From positions 620,001-684,000 of the forward strand of contig NZ_CP100000.1 in assembly GCF_024138165.1 (NCBI RefSeq): a stretch of DNA of 64,000 nt. Direction: 5' to 3'. The notes below the pieces were generated by a model that did not search any database, was not told the origin of the DNA, and saw nothing but the letters and a program-made list of their open reading frames with translations. The stretch's first letter is position 1; each line of letters opens with the position of its first letter. Position numbers and translations under genes: made by a program. Below, one piece after another: positions 39,191 to 47,987 of this stretch. Source of the stretch: Halorussus vallis (GTDB taxonomy: Archaea; Halobacteriota; Halobacteria; Halobacteriales; Haladaptataceae).

Positions 39191-40243
39191 TTAGAAGCCG
39201 ACCCGAGCGACGACCAGCGAAACCGCGCCGACCAGGAGGAGCGTCAGCGCGAGCAATGCGACCGGCCCCGTTCCGGCGTTCCGGAGGTCCTCGACCGCGA
39301 TGGTCGTGCCGAGACCCGCGAACGCGACGAGAAAGAGCCAGTCGTACGCCGACTCGACGACGGCGACTTGCGACGGCGTGAAGGTTCCGGCGGCGGTCAG
39401 GACGACCATCGCGACGAACCCGAGGACGAACGTGGGGAACCCGTCCCAGACCCGCCGGAGCGTCGCCGTCGTTCGGACCGATTCGACCGACTCGCCCGCG
39501 TCGACCGACGCGGGCGAATCGGCGTACGCGAAGGAGTAGACGACCACGAGCGCGCCCAACAGCGCGTTTCTGGTCAGTTTCGTCACCGTGGCCCACTGTC
39601 CGGCGACCTCTGAGTAGGCGAACCCGGCGGCCGTGACCGGACCGGTGCTGAACATGCTGAGGCCGGCCCAGACGCCGAACGCGCGGTCCGAGAGCCCGAG
39701 GGCGTGACCGACCGCCGGAAAGGCGAAGAGCGTGAGCGCGTCGAATAGCAGAATCGCGCTGGTCGCGTAGACGACGTGGTCCTCGTCGGCCCGGACGCTC
39801 CCCGCGACGGCGACGACGGCCGAGACGCCGCAGACGCTCGCGCCGGCCGCGACCAGCGACCCGAGTCGGCGGTCCAGTCCGAGGAGGTAGCGCGAGCACG
39901 TCTCGGCGACGACGAGCGAGAGCGCGACGACGCCGACCACGGCGAGCGCGAGCGGGACGCCGGCGGCAAGCACCGAGTCGAGCGAGATTCGCACGCCCAT
40001 TAGCACGATGCCGGCTTCGAGCAGGCGGTCGTACGTCCGGACGCCCGGTTCGAAGACGGACGGGACGCCGACGACGTTCGCGACGACCGCGCCGAGGACG
40101 ACGGCGGCCAGGAGCGGGTGGAGGGGAGCGACGGCTCCGACAGCCCGGGCGAGTGCGCCGACGGCCACGAGGAAGACGAGTCCGGGAAGCAAGACGAAAC
40201 CAGGGAGCGAGACGAAACCGGGCGGGACGCGGCGGTCCGTCAT
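39191..40243 (-). CDS. YeiH-family (UPF0324) membrane transporter
   Basis: A 350-residue protein with about ten membrane helices. The family signature is visible: VVANVVGVPSVFEPGVRTYDRLLEAGIVLMGVRISL, GASVCGVSAVVAVAGSVRAD with the motif region between helices, and SMFSTGPVTAAGFAYS followed by ATVTKLTRNALLGALVVV. YeiH relatives have been linked to sulfate or sulfonate export in bacteria; direct evidence in archaea is lacking. It lies between paaK and the thiolase gene, divergent from the thiolase. Confidence 0.85.
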   Translation of the reverse strand: MTDRRVPPGFVSLPGFVLLPGLVFLVAVGALARAVGAVAPLHPLLAAVVLGAVVANVVGVPSVFEPGVRTYDRLLEAGIVLMGVRISLDSVLAAGVPLALAVVGVVALSLVVAETCSRYLLGLDRRLGSLVAAGASVCGVSAVVAVAGSVRADEDHVVYATSAILLFDALTLFAFPAVGHALGLSDRAFGVWAGLSMFSTGPVTAAGFAYSEVAGQWATVTKLTRNALLGALVVVYSFAYADSPASVDAGESVESVRTTATLRRVWDGFPTFVLGFVAMVVLTAAGTFTPSQVAVVESAYDWLFLVAFAGLGTTIAVEDLRNAGTGPVALLALTLLLVGAVSLVVARVGF

Positions 40244-40426
40244 CGCGACGGGGTGCGCTTGGGAGTTGACCGGTATCGGCGCGGTCGGGCGGCGAACTCG
40301 GTCGGGGACGACGGACCTGCCATCTCGTTAGAAGCGTCGTCCGGGGCCGTGATGAGACTTTCCAAATTCGCGAGCGATTCGCCCCGCGACGGCACATATT
40401 TCCCGACCCGGGCGGAATGGTTTCGC

Positions 40427-41656
40427 ATGCGCGACGCCTACCTCGTCGGCGCGGCCCAGACCGACTTCGGGTCGTTCCCCGACGAAAGCTACCGGTCGCT
40501 GTTCCGCACCGCCTTCGAGGGTGCAGTCGAGTCCGTCCCCGACGGACTCGACCCCGACGACGTCGAGGAGGCGTTCGTCGGCACGCTCGGCGTCGGCGGT
40601 CGTCAGTTAGGACTGTCGGGTCCCGCAGCCACCGAACACGTCGGCCTCCACGGCATCCCCACCACGCGCGTCGAGAACGCCTGCGCGGCCTCGGGGTACG
40701 CCGTCAGACAGGCCGTCCAAGCGGTCAAGAGCGGGATGGCCGACGTGGTGCTCGCGGGCGGCGTCGAGATAATGACCGACGCCTCCAGCGACGCCACCAA
40801 GTACTGGCTCGGCGTCTCGGGCGAAACCGAGTGGGAGCGGCTCTCGGGCACCACGTTCGCCGGCGTCTACGCCCAGATGGCCGACGCCCACATGGCCGAG
40901 TACGGGACCACGAGCGAGCAACTCTCGCACGTCGCGGTGAAGAACCACCGGAACGGCGCGAAGAACCCCCACGCCCAACTGGGCTTCGAGTGTTCGCTGG
41001 AGGACGCCGAGTCGGCCCAGACCGTCGCCGACCCGCTGACGCTGTATCACTGCTGTCCGACCACCGACGGCGCGGCCGCCGCGCTGGTCGTCAGCGAGGA
41101 CGTGGTGGACGACTACACCGACGACCCCATCCGGGTCGCGGGCGTCGGCGCCGCGAGCGACGCCGTGGGCCTGTTCCAGCGCGACAGCTACACCGGCATC
41201 GAGGCCTCCCAGCGGGCGGCCGAAATCGCCTACGAGCGGGCCGGCGTCTCGCCCGAGGACGTCGACTTCGCGGAGGTCCACGACTGCTTCTCCATCGCCG
41301 AGATTCTGGCCTACGAGGACCTCGGCTTCTGCGAACCGGGCGAGGGCGGCCGACTGGCCGAGTCGGGCGCGACCGCGCTCGACGGTGACCTGCCGGTTAA
41401 CACCTCCGGCGGCCTCAAGTCGAAGGGCCACCCCATCGGCGCGACCGGCGCGGGCCAGGTCGTCGAGGCGTTCAAACAGCTCTCGTGCGACGCGGGCGAC
41501 CGGCAGGTCGAGGGTGCGACCCGCGGGCTGACCCACAACGTCGGCGGGAGCGGCGGGGCCGCGGTCGTCCACGTCTTCGAGCGCGAGGCGCGAAGCGCCT
41601 CGGACGGGTCGAGCGCACGCAGTGCGCGAGACGGCGAATCGGAGGTGGCGGAATGA
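40427..41656 (+). CDS. Thiolase (SCP-x-like acetyl-CoA acetyltransferase)
   Basis: A 409-residue thiolase: RVENACAASGYAVRQAVQAV with nucleophile Cys86, VDFAEVHDCFSIAEIL with the catalytic His/Asp-Cys segment, and SKGHPIGATGAGQVVEAFKQL. The archaeal SCP-x-like branch works in acetoacetyl-CoA synthesis or beta-ketoacyl-CoA cleavage; near paa genes the latter is likely. The C-terminus, after VVHVFERE, is a low-complexity tail (ARSASDGSSARSARDGESEVAE) not expected for the family. Its stop overlaps the next start by four bases, so the products probably form a complex. Confidence 0.87.
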   Translation: MRDAYLVGAAQTDFGSFPDESYRSLFRTAFEGAVESVPDGLDPDDVEEAFVGTLGVGGRQLGLSGPAATEHVGLHGIPTTRVENACAASGYAVRQAVQAVKSGMADVVLAGGVEIMTDASSDATKYWLGVSGETEWERLSGTTFAGVYAQMADAHMAEYGTTSEQLSHVAVKNHRNGAKNPHAQLGFECSLEDAESAQTVADPLTLYHCCPTTDGAAAALVVSEDVVDDYTDDPIRVAGVGAASDAVGLFQRDSYTGIEASQRAAEIAYERAGVSPEDVDFAEVHDCFSIAEILAYEDLGFCEPGEGGRLAESGATALDGDLPVNTSGGLKSKGHPIGATGAGQVVEAFKQLSCDAGDRQVEGATRGLTHNVGGSGGAAVVHVFEREARSASDGSSARSARDGESEVAE

Positions 41657-43128
41657 CGGAAGCGCCCAGAATCGAGGCCGTCGGCGCGTACGCCCCTCGA
41701 TTCCGTATCTCCGCCGAGGCGTTCGAGGAGGCGTGGGGGCAGTTCCACGCCGCGGGCGTGAACTCGAAGGCGGTGCCGGACGCCGACGAGGACGCCGTGA
41801 CCATGGCCTACGAGGCCGCGACCCGCGCGCTCGGCGCCGCCGAGCGCGCGGGCGAGGAGGTCGCGTTCCTCGCGTTCGCCTCGACCACGCCCCCGCTCGC
41901 GGAGGAGGACCTGACCGTCCGCCTCGGCGGGATGCTGGGCGTCCCCGCGGACGCGACCCGGCACGTCTTCACCGGAAGCACGCGGGCCGGGACGCGGGCG
42001 CTCGAAGCGGCGTTCTCGGCCGGGCCGTGGCGCGCGAGGGGTGACCAGAAAGAAGTGCGCGACGACCAGGCCGACGCCGTCGGCCTGGTCGTCGCGGCCG
42101 ACTGTCCCCGGGGCGAACTCGACAGCGCGGAGGACCACGCCGCCGGCACGGGCGCGGCCGCGTTCGTCCTCTCGGAGTCGGGCGACGCGGAGGTCGTCTC
42201 GCGGGCGGAGTACGCCGCCGAGTACCCTGGCACACGCTTCCGGCGGGCGGGCGGCGACGCGGTCGAAGGACTCGGGGTCACCAGCTACGACCGGCAGGCG
42301 TTCACCGAGGCGCTCGCCGGCGCCGTCACCCAGTTCGAGGGCGTCGGCGCCGACCTTGACGCCGCGGCGGTCCAGGCCCCCGACGGGAAACTCCCCTACC
42401 GGGCGGCGGGCGCGCTCGGGGTCGAAACCGAGACCATCCAGCGGGCGGCGACCGTCCACGAACTCGGCGACACCGGCGCGGCGAGCGTCCCGCTCGGACT
42501 GGCGAAAGCGCTGGCGCAGGGCGACCGGCGCGTGCTGGCGGCGTCGTTCGGCAGCGGCGCGGGCGCCGACGCCCTGCTGGTCGAGGTCGCGGGAGACGGC
42601 GTAGCGAGCGAACTCGCGATCGACGGCGGCGACGCCGTGAGCTACGCCGAGTACCTCCGCAAGCGCGGCGAGGTCACCTCGGGGCCGCCGTCGGGCGGCG
42701 GCGCGTACGTCAGCGTCCCGTCGTGGCGGCGGAGCCTCGACCAGCGCCACCGCTTGGTGGCCGGGCGGTGTCCCGAGTGCGGCGCACTCAACTTCCCGCC
42801 GGAGGGCGCGTGCAACGCCTGCAAGACCCTCGTCGAGGAGTACGAGGACGTGCGGTTGACCGGCGAGGGCACCGTCGAGGCGGCGACGGTCATCTCGCAG
42901 GGCGGCGCGCCCCCGGAATTCGCCGAACAGCAGGCCCAGTCGGGCGACTTCGGCGTCGTGGTTGTCGCGCTGGAGGGTCCCGACGGTGATTCCGCGAGCG
43001 TTCCCGCCCAGGTCGTCGGGCCGGCATCGGAGTCGCTGGACATCGGCGACCGCGTCGAGACGACGATGCGACGCATCTACACCCAGGAGGGCGTGACGCG
43101 GTACGGATTCAAGGTCAGGCCGACGTGA
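41653..43128 (+). CDS. HMG-CoA-synthase-like domain fused to DUF35 (zinc ribbon/OB)
   Basis: A 491-residue fusion. Residues 1 to about 325 resemble the HMG-CoA synthase/thiolase fold: YAPRFRISAEAFEEAWGQ, KAVPDADEDAVTMAYEAATRAL and VFTGSTRAGTRALEAAF. In that last motif active enzymes have Cys in a CKAGT-like context; here the position is Thr110 (TRAGT), so acyl-enzyme chemistry is probably lost. Residues about 350-491 are DUF35: zinc ribbon Cys373, 376, 387 and 390 (CPECGALNFPPEGACNAC), then an OB fold. In archaea, thiolase, HMG-CoA synthase and DUF35 proteins form a complex passing the intermediate. This fusion with the coupled thiolase would be a variant. Confidence 0.8.
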   Translation: MTEAPRIEAVGAYAPRFRISAEAFEEAWGQFHAAGVNSKAVPDADEDAVTMAYEAATRALGAAERAGEEVAFLAFASTTPPLAEEDLTVRLGGMLGVPADATRHVFTGSTRAGTRALEAAFSAGPWRARGDQKEVRDDQADAVGLVVAADCPRGELDSAEDHAAGTGAAAFVLSESGDAEVVSRAEYAAEYPGTRFRRAGGDAVEGLGVTSYDRQAFTEALAGAVTQFEGVGADLDAAAVQAPDGKLPYRAAGALGVETETIQRAATVHELGDTGAASVPLGLAKALAQGDRRVLAASFGSGAGADALLVEVAGDGVASELAIDGGDAVSYAEYLRKRGEVTSGPPSGGGAYVSVPSWRRSLDQRHRLVAGRCPECGALNFPPEGACNACKTLVEEYEDVRLTGEGTVEAATVISQGGAPPEFAEQQAQSGDFGVVVVALEGPDGDSASVPAQVVGPASESLDIGDRVETTMRRIYTQEGVTRYGFKVRPT

Positions 43129-43140
43129 GTCGGGGACACC

Positions 43141-43689
43141 TCAGTCGCGCTGGGTCGGCGGACGCGGTTCGAGTTCAGTCTCGGCCGTCACGACCACGAT
43201 ACCGTCGGGGTCAGTCTCCACGACCGGGACGGCGATGGCACTCGTGTCGGAGCCCTCCTTGCGGTACGCCGACAGCCTCGTTCCGGCGAGTGTAAGCGTC
43301 CCGAGCGGATTCTCCTTCGTCACCATCGAGCGGACCTCCGGTGCGATACCCGACGGCAGTCGCTCGTAGGCGACCCGATCAGCCGGCGCCGGCGACGCCG
43401 GTCGAACACGGACTTCCCGACCGGTGAAATCGTCCTCGTTCGAGTCGAGAAACCAGTCGAAGTCGACGTACACCTCCCCGGGGTTCGCGTCGTCACTGGT
43501 CGACGGGCTCTCGTTGGCCGGGTAAGCAAACACCGCGATCGACCCTTCGTGGCACTCGATCTCGACCGGCTCGCCGGGCGAGAGTCCGAGTCGGTTCATC
43601 ACCTCGCGATGGAGGCGACAGCGACCGCGCGCCGAGTCGGAGACGTACTGCTCGGCGACCCGAAGAGTGGCAGCCTCTCCAGAATCCAT
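43141..43689 (-). CDS. Stand-alone Cdc48 N-domain-like protein
   Basis: A 182-residue protein without ATPase motifs. TLRVAEQYVSDSARGRCRLHREVMNRLGLSPGEPVEIECHEGSIAVF (8-54) matches the double-psi-barrel Cdc48 N-terminal domain, whose usual form is LRVAEAY-x-x-DVGRGIARLDPE with LGLSPGDVVEI. VYVDFDWFLDSNEDDFTGREVRVRPASPAPADRVAYERLP (about 73-112) matches its second half. The rest resembles the following small Cdc48_2 domain, with LAGTRLSAYRK. The N domain binds adaptors or substrates of the Cdc48 unfoldase. Alone it could act as a competitor or adaptor. Third-position GC is somewhat lower than in neighbours. Confidence 0.65.
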   Translation of the reverse strand: MDSGEAATLRVAEQYVSDSARGRCRLHREVMNRLGLSPGEPVEIECHEGSIAVFAYPANESPSTSDDANPGEVYVDFDWFLDSNEDDFTGREVRVRPASPAPADRVAYERLPSGIAPEVRSMVTKENPLGTLTLAGTRLSAYRKEGSDTSAIAVPVVETDPDGIVVVTAETELEPRPPTQRD

Positions 43690-43889
43690 ATCGTTAGTAT
43701 CGACGCGATATCGTAAAAATCGGTCCCTGAGCGGGTTCAGCGTCTCGACACGAGGTTTCGGAGCACACGGCGCAACCCGTCTCGCAACCGGACGACGCGT
43801 TCTCGGGACTGGCAGTTGGTCGCGGCCGACCCCGGTGAGCGGCGGGAAGTAAACGCTTAACCGCTCACCGGACGCCGTTTCACCCGATC

Positions 43890-44777
43890 ATGAAAGTCGC
43901 CGTACTAGGCGCCGGCACCATGGGTCACGGCATCGCCCAGGTCTCGGCGATGGCGGGCCACGACGTGACGATTCGGGACATAGAGGCCGAGTTCGTCGAG
44001 GACGGCATCGACGCCATCGAGGAGAACCTCCGGGGCGGCGTCGAGCGCGAGAAGGTCACCGAGGACGAGATGGCCGACGCGCTCGAACGCATCTCCGGAA
44101 CGACGGACCTCGCGGAGGCCGTCTCGGATGCCGACCTCGTGGTCGAGGCGGTGCCCGAGGATATGGACCTCAAGAAGGAGACGTTCGAGGAAGTCGAGGC
44201 CAACGCCCCCGGCGACGCGGTCATCGCCTCCAACACCTCCTCGATGTCCGTGACGGAGATCGTCTCGGCGCTCGACGACCCGAGTCGGGGAATCGGCCTG
44301 CACTTCTTCAACCCGGTCCACATCATGCAACTCGTCGAGGTGGTCGTGGGCGAGCAGACCGGCGAAGAGACCGTCGCGTTCGCGACCGACTTCGTCGACG
44401 ATATCGGCAAGACCGCCGTCGAGGTGCAAGACGCGCCGGGGTTCGCCTCTTCGCGGCTGGGCGTCGCGCTCGGCGTCGAGGCCGTCCGAATGGTCCAGGA
44501 GGGCGTCGCCAGTCCGCGGGACATCGACGCCGCGATGGAACTGGGGTACAACCACCCGATGGGTCCCATCGAGTTGGGCGACGTGGTCGGCCTGGACGTG
44601 CGCCTCGACATCCTCGAACACCTCCGCGAGGAACTGGGCGAGCGGTTCCGGCCGCCCCAACTCCTCCGGAAGAAGGTCCGGGCCGGAAAGCTCGGCAAGA
44701 AGACCGGCGAGGGGTTCTACGTCTGGGAGGACGGCGAAATCGTGGGAACCTCCGGCGACTGGGGTGACGAAGAATGA
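43890..44777 (+). CDS. hbd: 3-Hydroxyacyl-CoA dehydrogenase
   Basis: A 295-residue NAD-dependent enzyme: VAVLGAGTMGHGIAQVSAMAGHDV (Rossmann GxGxxG), SDADLVVEAVPEDMDLKKETF, ASNTSSMSVTEI, GLHFFNPVHIMQLVEVV with the catalytic His, and a C-terminal domain LGYNHPMGPIELGDVVGLDVRLDIL. It oxidises 3-hydroxyacyl-CoA to the 3-keto form in beta-oxidation or the phenylacetate pathway (PaaH role). Its stop overlaps the enoyl-CoA hydratase start (ATGA), so hydration and oxidation are coupled. Confidence 0.93.
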   Translation: MKVAVLGAGTMGHGIAQVSAMAGHDVTIRDIEAEFVEDGIDAIEENLRGGVEREKVTEDEMADALERISGTTDLAEAVSDADLVVEAVPEDMDLKKETFEEVEANAPGDAVIASNTSSMSVTEIVSALDDPSRGIGLHFFNPVHIMQLVEVVVGEQTGEETVAFATDFVDDIGKTAVEVQDAPGFASSRLGVALGVEAVRMVQEGVASPRDIDAAMELGYNHPMGPIELGDVVGLDVRLDILEHLREELGERFRPPQLLRKKVRAGKLGKKTGEGFYVWEDGEIVGTSGDWGDEE

Positions 44778-45631
44778 GCGAGGACGGCGAACCGGCCGAC
44801 GACCAAACCGACTCCGCGCCGGGGAGTCCCCAGGCGGTTGGCGCGGAGTGCGAAACCGTCGATGTCGCGGTCGGCGACCGGGTAGAGGGCGTCGCCACCG
44901 TCACCATCTCGCGACCCGACGCCCGGAACGCCCTGAACGCCCAGGTCCGCGCGGAACTCAAGGACGTGCTGGACGCCATCGAAGCGAGTGACGTACGCGT
45001 GGTCGTCCTCACCGGTTCGGAGGAGTCCGGCGCGTTCGTCGCGGGCGCCGACGTGAACGAACTCCGCGAGCGCGGCCCCTTCGAACAGCGCGAAGCGAGC
45101 AAGCGCCCGCGAGTCTACGAGTACGTCGACGACCTCCGACAGCCAGTCATCGGTGCCATCAACGGCCACGCGCTCGGCGGAGGTTGCGAACTCGCCCAGG
45201 CCTGCGACACCCGCATCGCCCGCGAGGACGCCAAACTCGGCCAGCCCGAGATCAACCTGGGAATCATGCCGGGCGGCGGCGGCACCCAGCGACTCCCCCG
45301 ACTCGTCGGGGAGGGCCAGGCGATGCGGCTGATACTGTCGGGCGAGATCATCGACGCCGCGGAGGCTCACGACATCGGCCTCGTCGACGAGGTCCGCGAG
45401 GAGGACGACTTCGAAGACCGGGTCTACGAACTCGCGGGCCGGATGGCCGACAAGAGCCCGCTCGCGCTGGAGTTCGCCAAGAAGGCGGTGAAGGCGAGCA
45501 GCCGAACCGACCTCGAACGCGGCATCGAGTACGAGGCCGAACTGTTCGCCCAGTTGTTCGCCTCGGAGGATAAGAACGAGGGCATCGACGCCTTCTTCGA
45601 GGACCGCGACCCCGAGTGGCAAGGTAAGTAG
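44774..45631 (+). CDS. Enoyl-CoA hydratase
   Basis: A 285-residue crotonase. After a roughly 35-residue acidic leader: VATVTISRPDARNALNAQV, GAFVAGADVNELRERGPF (oxyanion hole 1), PVIGAINGHALGGGCELAQACD (oxyanion hole 2 with catalytic glutamate), GQPEINLGIMPGGGGTQRLPRLVG (second catalytic glutamate), and AKKAVKASSRTDLERGIEYEAELFAQLFASEDKNEGIDAFFE. Both catalytic glutamate contexts are canonical, so hydratase activity is likely (PaaF role). It is translationally coupled with the dehydrogenase. Confidence 0.93.
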   Translation: MSEDGEPADDQTDSAPGSPQAVGAECETVDVAVGDRVEGVATVTISRPDARNALNAQVRAELKDVLDAIEASDVRVVVLTGSEESGAFVAGADVNELRERGPFEQREASKRPRVYEYVDDLRQPVIGAINGHALGGGCELAQACDTRIAREDAKLGQPEINLGIMPGGGGTQRLPRLVGEGQAMRLILSGEIIDAAEAHDIGLVDEVREEDDFEDRVYELAGRMADKSPLALEFAKKAVKASSRTDLERGIEYEAELFAQLFASEDKNEGIDAFFEDRDPEWQGK

Positions 45632-45669
45632 CCCGAGCTCGAACGGGAAACGGGGAACGGGCGGGGCAA

Positions 45670-45709
45670 ACTCCCGACGCGACCGCGGCGCCGCGGTCGC
45701 GTCGGGAGT
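45670..45709. terminator. Perfect 40-bp palindrome between convergent genes
   Basis: 20 bases and their exact reverse complement meet without a loop. The palindrome lies between the enoyl-CoA hydratase stop (45631) and the convergent regulator stop (45714), a bidirectional end-signal position. Confidence 0.6.
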
Positions 45710-45713
45710 CGGC

Positions 45714-46529
45714 TTACTCCAGTTCGATGCGCTCCGCTGTGGCGGCGTACCGCTCGTAGGTGTCCCGTCCCCATTCGAGCGCCGCCGGCGCGTCGTTGAC
45801 GGCGACGCCCCGGAGTTCGCCCCCCTGGGTGTAGACGATGAGGCCGACGGCGTCGGCGGCGCCAACGCCGACGCCGTCGGCCTCGCCGTCCCGGTCGACC
45901 AGTATCAGTCCGAACGGTAGCGTCTCGTCGGTCCCGTAGACCGAGAGGCGGCCGGTCGCGGCCGCCTCGGAGAACTGGTCCGGAAAGTCGGTTTCCAGGT
46001 ACTCGACCACCGGGCGTTCGAGGACGATTTCGGCGGTCATCCCCGAGAGAATCTCCTCGTAGAAGAGGTCGACGTACCGGGGGAGCGCGACGGGCGCGAG
46101 CGCCCACGCCCGGTCCACGCCCCTGACCAGTTCCTCGATGCGACTCACCGGGAGATTCGGTGCGTGCCGTTCCGTGAGCACGAGGTCGGCCCCCTGGAGG
46201 GCGTCGGTCGTCATGGGCGCGTTCGGCGGGAGCACCGACAGCAGAGGTTCGTACCGGCGCACGTCGTCGACCAGTTCGACGAACGACCGGTAGCGCTCGG
46301 TGAGCAGTCGTCCGACCAGCGTGAGACGCGGGCCGGCGTCAGTCTCCTCGACCAGCCCCGCCGATTCGAGTTCGCGGACCGCCTTGTACACCGTCGAGCG
46401 CGAAACCTCCAGGTCGTCGCGCAGGTCGCGCTTGCTGGTCGGGCCGGCCGCCAGTCGGTCGAGGAGCGTCCAGCGCTTTCCTATCGTCCGTATCGTCTCG
46501 CCGTCGTCGGAGTCGTTCTCGTCGCTCAT
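45714..46529 (-). CDS. Winged-helix regulator with FilR1-like middle domain
   Basis: A 271-residue protein. The N-terminal winged helix spans 10-75: IGKRWTLLDRLAAGPTSKRDLRDDLEVSRSTVYKAVRELESAGLVEET. A larger domain follows (about 90-260): VLTERHAPNLPVSRIEELVRGVDRAWALAPVALPRYVDLF and GTDETLPFGLILVD, resembling the FilR1/DUF1724 region of methanogen regulators and their haloarchaeal relatives. It likely senses a small ligand. It may control the adjacent hbd/hydratase or thiolase genes by position, which is only inference. The stop lies five bases from the palindrome. Confidence 0.8.
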   Translation of the reverse strand: MSDENDSDDGETIRTIGKRWTLLDRLAAGPTSKRDLRDDLEVSRSTVYKAVRELESAGLVEETDAGPRLTLVGRLLTERYRSFVELVDDVRRYEPLLSVLPPNAPMTTDALQGADLVLTERHAPNLPVSRIEELVRGVDRAWALAPVALPRYVDLFYEEILSGMTAEIVLERPVVEYLETDFPDQFSEAAATGRLSVYGTDETLPFGLILVDRDGEADGVGVGAADAVGLIVYTQGGELRGVAVNDAPAALEWGRDTYERYAATAERIELE

Positions 46530-46744
46530 TGGCCCCTCCCCGTTCTCGGAGCGTTTCTTCCAGTTGTTATATCGCTACGACCGTATGTGTTGTGCCTAGA
46601 CGAGTTTCGCCGACGTGAACGCGTTTCGACCGTCGAAACGCGTCCGATTCCATCGCCGCTCGGTTCGCACCCGAAACGTGTTCGGGTAGTTACAGTCAAA
46701 CGTACCCGTGACTACCACCCAGTGTAGCCACCGGGAGGAGGACC

Positions 46745-47113
46745 ATGATCGGAAACAAAGACGGACGAACCGCACCGCGCTCGCCCGCACCGACGACCGA
46801 GGAGGCCACGGAAGACCTGCTGTCGACGCTCGCGCATCCGATTCGACGGTGCGCGTTGTCGGCGCTCGAATCCGAGACGGGACGGATCGCCGTCACGGAC
46901 CTCGCTCGGCGAATCGACGACCGAACCCCCAGCGGCGCTTCTACGGGCGGAGACGAGAGCGAACGCCTGGCTCTCGCGCTCCACCACAATCACCTGCCCC
47001 GGCTCTCGGCCGTCGGACTGATAGAATACGACGCCGACCGAAACGTCGTCACCGGGACCGACGAGGCGCTCCTCGGCGCGTGCCTCGACGCGGTGGAGCG
47101 ATTCGAACCGTAA
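46745..47113 (+). CDS. DUF7344 domain protein
   Basis: A 122-residue protein consisting of a DUF7344 winged-helix module: EDLLSTLAHPIRRCALSALESETGRIAVTDLARRI, then ALALHHNHLPRLSAVGLIEYDADRNVVTGTDEAL. The helix-HNHLP-LsavGLIEYD block is the family hallmark, with the same layout as the C-terminal part of the CoA-transferase fusion at 6709-8217. Members are presumed DNA-binding regulators. The targets are unknown. Confidence 0.8.
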   Translation: MIGNKDGRTAPRSPAPTTEEATEDLLSTLAHPIRRCALSALESETGRIAVTDLARRIDDRTPSGASTGGDESERLALALHHNHLPRLSAVGLIEYDADRNVVTGTDEALLGACLDAVERFEP

Positions 47114-47221
47114 CGGCCCCTCGCGCGGCGGTTCGCCGTCGGACGAGAGCGGCGTGGCAGCGCGGGCGCTCGCGCTCGCGTGACCTTCGGGCTTATGTTC
47201 GGGGCGCGTCATTCGGGCAGT

Positions 47222-47899
47222 ATGACCGAGCGCGACGGTTCTCGCCGCCCCGAATCCGAGTCCGGTTTCGCGGCGACCCCCGGCCGCAACCCCGATTCCG
47301 ATGCCGCGGCGATATCCGGCCCCGAATCCCGGGCCGACGCCGAGTCGGCGTCGGACGAATCGCCCGGTATGGACGACCTGTTCGAGGAACTCGAGGCGCT
47401 GGCGGAGACGGTCGACACGCCCGCCGAGCGCCGGCAGGTCCGCGAGACGATGCGGGTCGCCCGCGAGGTCGAGCGACCGAGCGCGTTCGGCCGGGTCATC
47501 CGAGGGTTCGACCGTCACGACGCCGCCGAGGCGCTGGTCGGGAGCGTCCTCGTCGGCGTCCCCATGGCGACAGAGGGCGGCACCTACGAGATCGGGACGT
47601 TCCTCGCGTCCAACCCGCTCGCGCTCGGTGTCACGCTCGTCGCCACCGTCGCGGTGGTCGTGGGCGTGCTCTACGTCGCCGACATACAGCAGGTCGAGAT
47701 ACACCGCCCGTACTTCGGGGTCGTCCCCCGGCGACTGCTCGGCGTGACCGTCATCTCGTTTCTCACCGCGGTCGGGATGCTGACGGTCTGGGGCCGGGTC
47801 GACTGGGCCGACCCCTGGCTGGCGGTCTGCCACTCGTCGGTGGCGTTCGCGCCGATGGCCGTCGGGGCGGCGCTGGGCGACATCCTCCCTGGGTCGTGA
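47222..47899 (+). CDS. DUF2391-family integral membrane protein
   Basis: A 225-residue protein. The first about 60 residues are acidic and low-complexity. They are followed by a short charged helix (GMDDLFEELEALAETVDTPAERRQVRETMRVAREVERPSAFGRVIRGFDRHDAAEALVGS) and four to five membrane helices with a VADIQQVEIHRPYFGVVPRRLLGVTVISFLTA core. This matches the haloarchaeal DUF2391/TIGR02587-like membrane family. Function is unknown. The ATG at 47222 is the first after the AT-richer GCGCGTCATTCGGGCAGT leader. Confidence 0.75.
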   Translation: MTERDGSRRPESESGFAATPGRNPDSDAAAISGPESRADAESASDESPGMDDLFEELEALAETVDTPAERRQVRETMRVAREVERPSAFGRVIRGFDRHDAAEALVGSVLVGVPMATEGGTYEIGTFLASNPLALGVTLVATVAVVVGVLYVADIQQVEIHRPYFGVVPRRLLGVTVISFLTAVGMLTVWGRVDWADPWLAVCHSSVAFAPMAVGAALGDILPGS

Positions 47900-47922
47900 A
47901 CCGGAGAGTTCCGGGTTCTCGG

Positions 47923-47953
47923 GACGTATGGCCCGCAAAGGGGGCCATACGTC
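47923..47953. terminator. Hairpin downstream of the DUF2391 gene
   Basis: Arms GACGTATGGCCC and GGGCCATACGTC are exact complements with a purine-rich seven-base loop. It starts 24 bases after the stop codon. Confidence 0.6.
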
Positions 47954-47961
47954 GGGGTCGC

Positions 47962-47987
47962 GGCCGAGGCGCGGGCGCGCCTCGGCC
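47962..47987. repeat. Second hairpin in tandem
   Basis: GGCCGAGGCGC and GCGCCTCGGCC pair exactly around GGGC, nine bases after the previous hairpin. The two may act together as a strong end signal. Confidence 0.55.
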
